Of a stretch of DNA of 40,113 nucleotides, positions 37,901-40,113 are shown piece by piece (the first letter of the stretch is position 1; the number at the start of each line of letters is the position of its first letter). The notes beneath the pieces were generated by a model. It searched no databases and had not been told where the DNA came from. It saw only the letters and a list, made by a program, of their open reading frames with translations. The translations under genes and the position numbers were made by a program. The DNA is from a virus, in the IMG/VR virus record IMGVR_UViG_3300023284_000930, positions 1 through 40,113 of that record; one strand, given 5' to 3'.

Positions 37901-40113
37901 ACATTCCTTGGCATGTTCTTGTCCCTTTCCCAGATATGCATTCTGGTCCCGCCTCTCCTGAAGAGCGCATGGTCCAGAGCATGGCCAGCCTCATGAGCTG
38001 CAGTTGGCAGCATGTTGGAGGTCTGGATCCGGATAATCTCATTGTCCGGGTTGAAGAAACCATAAGCCTGCATCGCTGGATGGATGTGCTTGGCTCTGAT
38101 CGCTCCACCCTGTCCCATGGTGACCAGGATGTCAGTCAGGCTCTGAATGACCTCAGGACCGCTCACAGGTGCCGTAGGCTCCAGTCTGACCTTCTTCCCT
38201 CCAATGGTCACTTCCAAGGCCTCCTGCTTCTCTGTGTCGATCACAGTGGCAGCATTGAGCCTATTTCTTCCGAGTACTGAACCTTGCCTGTCAGACCGTC
38301 CCGGAGAGGTGAGCTCTTGAGCCACTTCTCCCAGGACTGAATCTCCCGCAATTGGTTGTGATCTGGTCCGATTCATTTCCACCTGGTCAGATGGTTGTGT
38401 GAAATTCTCGACTCCGTTGTCATCATACCACTGCTCTGATCTGGCAATGGCATCCTCCTGAGTGTTGAATAGCTCCGGATCCGCATCAGTGCTTGGATCC
38501 TGGAATTGCCACTGATCCACCTCACCTGATTCATTCCTCATAGGAGTGACCACAGGCTGAGCCAGGTTGCCTGGCCTCTGAGTGACTAGGTTCTCAGCAT
38601 GTTTCCCAAGAAATTCTTCTACAGACACACCTTTCTCCAGTGCTTCCTGGATCTTGGAGTCCAACTCATTCAGATTCACACTCTGTTTCAGAGCAGCGAT
38701 CTGCTTCGCCAGGGTTGGCTCTGCCAGGATGTCAGCGACCACATCTGTTCCCAGGAAGAGATCCAGGGATCCGTCCTGCATCTGAGCGATGAAGCCTTTC
38801 TGGATGCTCTTGGTCATCACATGAGCATTTCCACCACCGATCAGAGCGAGTGGCAGCACAGCCATGGCGATGTCCGGAGCTGTCTTCAGAGTATCCTTGA
38901 GCTTCTCTGAGAGGTCTGCTCCAGGAATGTCCTCATCAAAGGCAGCAAAAACCTGCCTGGTCAGATCAGCTGAGAAGTCCTGAGCCATCTCAGTAAGAGT
39001 CTCAACTCCCAGGAGGCCAGCTGTTGTCTTTAAGGCTGAGAGTGAGGCTGAATTGAAACCTCCACCTCTCCAATTTTTGACCAATCGACCGACAGCCGGA
39101 AGCCTGGAAGTGACCAAACCAAGAGAAAAGGATTCCAGGACAGATGCCACGGATCCGCTGATCTCTGAAATGTTATATGCAGCACCCAGATCCAACTCCG
39201 GATTTTCCTGGATGAGCTTTGCAAAGTGTTCTGCCTTTAGTGGAGCAGTCATGGCCAATGTGCTCACGGTGTGTCCCGCTAGCCTGGCTGCAGTCTTCTG
39301 ACTCAGTCCGACTATTGGAGCTGCTCTGACTCCCATGCCTTTGCCTAAGGAGAAGGCTGCCACATAGTAGGCCATGTCAGCGGTCATCTGGACAGCCGGG
39401 AAGATCATCTTCTCTGCCATGGCCTTGAGGACCTTATTCTCAATGTCATCGGCTTCCATAACCCGGCCAGTTATGAAGTTCTGGACATCCACAATGGTCT
39501 TGGCGAAATCCCCAGCCTTCTGAGCTGCATCATACAGCTTGGCCTTCTGCTCCGGTGTGGCTGTCCGGTAAAAGGGAATGATAGAGAATGCCTCTGTCTG
39601 GGATGCTCCCAGATTGCCAAGTTCCTGAAGTGTGCTCTGTGGATCCTCAATAAAATTGGGTCCAATCTGGATGTCCTTTCCAGCCATGATCAGATTCATG
39701 TTGAAGGCTGCAGCATTGACCAGCTGCCCGGCTCCCTGGCCGGTCACTTCTCTGAAAATGGATTTTACACGGTCAGTGAATACCTGAAGGATGTCAGTGT
39801 CAGTCTCCAGATTCTGCTCCATATAGGTCAGAGCCAGTGGCCGGAGTGCAGGATCCACAGCCTGGAGGGCTGTAACAGCTGCGAAAAATAAGGATCCGGA
39901 TGGCTCAGCCTGGATGCCTCCAGGTCTTTGATTGATAATGGAGAGCCTGTGCTCTTCCAATCGTTCCTCTCTGGTTTTTGGCTGTATCGCCTTGCTCATC
40001 TTCTCAGCCACTTCGTCAAATTGCTCCTGGTTGTCCTCATATACTGCTCTGGCCTCACTGAAGGCTTCATTGTAGAAATTGCCCAGCTCCTCTGGAACCT
40101 CTCTTCCTCCGAG
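34936..40113 (-). CDS. Giant ejection (polyvalent) protein with HExxH motif, N-terminus outside window
   Basis: At least 1,725 codons: open to the right edge, with a GTG at 40011 that is not a necessary start. Numbering from that GTG, HEAGHALDH (673-681) is an HExxH zinc-metalloprotease core and EGFAEFF (729-735) fits the third ligand of gluzincin or lethal-factor-like enzymes. Near 1340-1470 the region with VPFFNAAIQGPKAHIEAAKR and WWLEMDEDERYLYTYIQVGD resembles LPD38 of phage polyvalent proteins. It occupies the place of T7 gp16-type internal core proteins, which are ejected into the host. C-terminus is basic. Upstream parts, possibly a lytic transglycosylase, are not visible. Confidence 0.8.
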   Translation of the reverse strand, partial: LGGREVPEELGNFYNEAFSEARAVYEDNQEQFDEVAEKMSKAIQPKTREERLEEHRLSIINQRPGGIQAEPSGSLFFAAVTALQAVDPALRPLALTYMEQNLETDTDILQVFTDRVKSIFREVTGQGAGQLVNAAAFNMNLIMAGKDIQIGPNFIEDPQSTLQELGNLGASQTEAFSIIPFYRTATPEQKAKLYDAAQKAGDFAKTIVDVQNFITGRVMEADDIENKVLKAMAEKMIFPAVQMTADMAYYVAAFSLGKGMGVRAAPIVGLSQKTAARLAGHTVSTLAMTAPLKAEHFAKLIQENPELDLGAAYNISEISGSVASVLESFSLGLVTSRLPAVGRLVKNWRGGGFNSASLSALKTTAGLLGVETLTEMAQDFSADLTRQVFAAFDEDIPGADLSEKLKDTLKTAPDIAMAVLPLALIGGGNAHVMTKSIQKGFIAQMQDGSLDLFLGTDVVADILAEPTLAKQIAALKQSVNLNELDSKIQEALEKGVSVEEFLGKHAENLVTQRPGNLAQPVVTPMRNESGEVDQWQFQDPSTDADPELFNTQEDAIARSEQWYDDNGVENFTQPSDQVEMNRTRSQPIAGDSVLGEVAQELTSPGRSDRQGSVLGRNRLNAATVIDTEKQEALEVTIGGKKVRLEPTAPVSGPEVIQSLTDILVTMGQGGAIRAKHIHPAMQAYGFFNPDNEIIRIQTSNMLPTAAHEAGHALDHALFRRGGTRMHIWERDKNMPRNVVAELIPLGRDLYGIRKEPFNKYGSEGFAEFFRLFTQDPDQALKKAPKTTKWFQEVIHTVPELEAKIQEAQIAGTTFFRQGSRKRAEATIVETPGALQRWTKSTKKGLANWERDFVDSAVAVDKFWKEALKKGNLSEEMNPMLSLSSRRLTVDAIVQQMAEASMLDYAGNRVGRPLSETFSLVQGKVTEFIVFLYAKRTMALATDPRGSRASGLDVKDAQNIIEEFTQTPNFELAAQRFYDWHNGVLDYVAQAAPSMLEGVEKIREVDPGFYLPLQREFETVTKAIGGGTGITGKDIVKKLRGSTRRIKDPVESSLAQAKKMVLKADQVRIVEQIIKLASTVPGLGSLAVKVPRDMIVSGKIRVDEMIQKTWSMVESFMEANGVDTDLAQEVIDDAVEAAEGMMHIVFAPAIMPGSQNETPVMPIFRQGKVQWWELDPDLWEALNGMDKQSLGLVGDLFFTKPAQAFRLGTTGLNAGFSIISNPLRDFSVLHKNSQAQANTGRLFLEWMRQVTQLLFNAVSGGRYSTEWINMFDRMGVKMAQPLQQDGLSLRRSAAVVKMGGKRFTRETKWKTIKALPGNSLDVAKQLLQFTESAARLTEIKLLAQEQGIDPAAPIDTHQVDYLRLAGKRVTTDFTRSGRIARKINMAVPFFNAAIQGPKAHIEAAKRNPIKFAWRGMQASALALIAWWLHKDEEWWLEMDEDERYLYTYIQVGDELIRIPRAFEADGLFMAGAEAMADAWYQKDPATAGRWFREWLSQLGPVDLTFSRGLQGTINDILPVLPGLAQEIAAERDFFFDTPIIPRSQEDLFAEEQFSPFTTTLSIELGKLIKVSPRKLDFAIRSVGGGVALDVVALLGRGELGGEDAIKADWQPADIPAFGRLFQRDGQPFSPKSIDKLYDQYGEAIKIQRSDRQEETPEQRANRLILTDAVRYLSGLRQLANRSKKREVRNLIESNMIEYSKHATDKTATRGQLKAMVKKFEKEQENK

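Noticed and set aside
1-40113. Temperate lifestyle
   Set aside because: No integrase, excisionase, CI-like repressor or attachment site recognised; absence from a partial genome is weak evidence, so only a tentative virulent call is made.

Overview
The window is a tailed-phage genome fragment with short-tail (podovirus-like, T7-type virion plan) architecture. It most likely comes from a virulent phage of a Gram-negative host: the late genes include a lipobox lipoprotein and several Sec-type leaders, and I see no integrase, repressor, tRNA or CRISPR array. Both window edges cut genes. The tail-nozzle gene runs off the left end and the giant ejection protein runs off the right end, both on the minus strand. 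In a T7-like order the nozzle is followed by ejection proteins, so the two edges probably flank a missing piece of a circular map.

Layout. (1) 1-16101, minus strand, read right to left: small early-late genes (two with twin-arginine-like leaders), small terminase, a run of coiled-coil and unknown genes, large terminase, GNAT-like protein, portal, scaffold, a rho-independent terminator, major capsid, two accessory virion genes, tail adaptor and tail nozzle. (2) 16102-16665: non-coding, hairpin-rich divergent control region. (3) 16666-25042, plus strand: about 21 tightly coupled small genes forming a DNA-metabolism operon. It includes an OB-fold SSB-like protein with an acidic DVPF tail, a DnaQ-type exonuclease, a replication-protein-O-like fragment, a SWIM zinc-finger protein and a RuvC-like resolvase. 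No polymerase, helicase or primase is visible. (4) 25034-40113, minus strand: giant ejection protein with an HExxH motif and an LPD38-like region, a T7-type tail-fibre anchor, then six consecutive genes that all begin with Sec signal peptides (tailspike-like, PKD/FN3/beta-helix, fibre-like and small proteins), then an unusual lysis-type cassette with a serine esterase and a lipoprotein.

Most interesting points. Six adjacent tail-module genes carry export signals, which is odd for proteins that would normally assemble on virions in the cytoplasm. A structured leader element (6-bp stem, 9-nt loop containing TCTCA, then AAACCTAAAGTA, ATG 21 nt after the stem) stands before two adjacent early genes with three compensatory base-pair changes, and a third related copy lies just upstream. 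A Tat-leader protein contains a segment resembling this phage's own capsid protein. GGATCC is strongly over-represented through the backbone yet absent from two large tail genes, suggesting those were imported.

How the parts work together: the plus operon probably reshapes and replicates DNA early. The minus-strand late genes package DNA (TerS/TerL/portal), build the head (scaffold/capsid), build the tail (adaptor/nozzle/anchor), eject proteins into the host, attack surface polysaccharide and release progeny. Functional calls come from motif recognition by eye; no database search was run.
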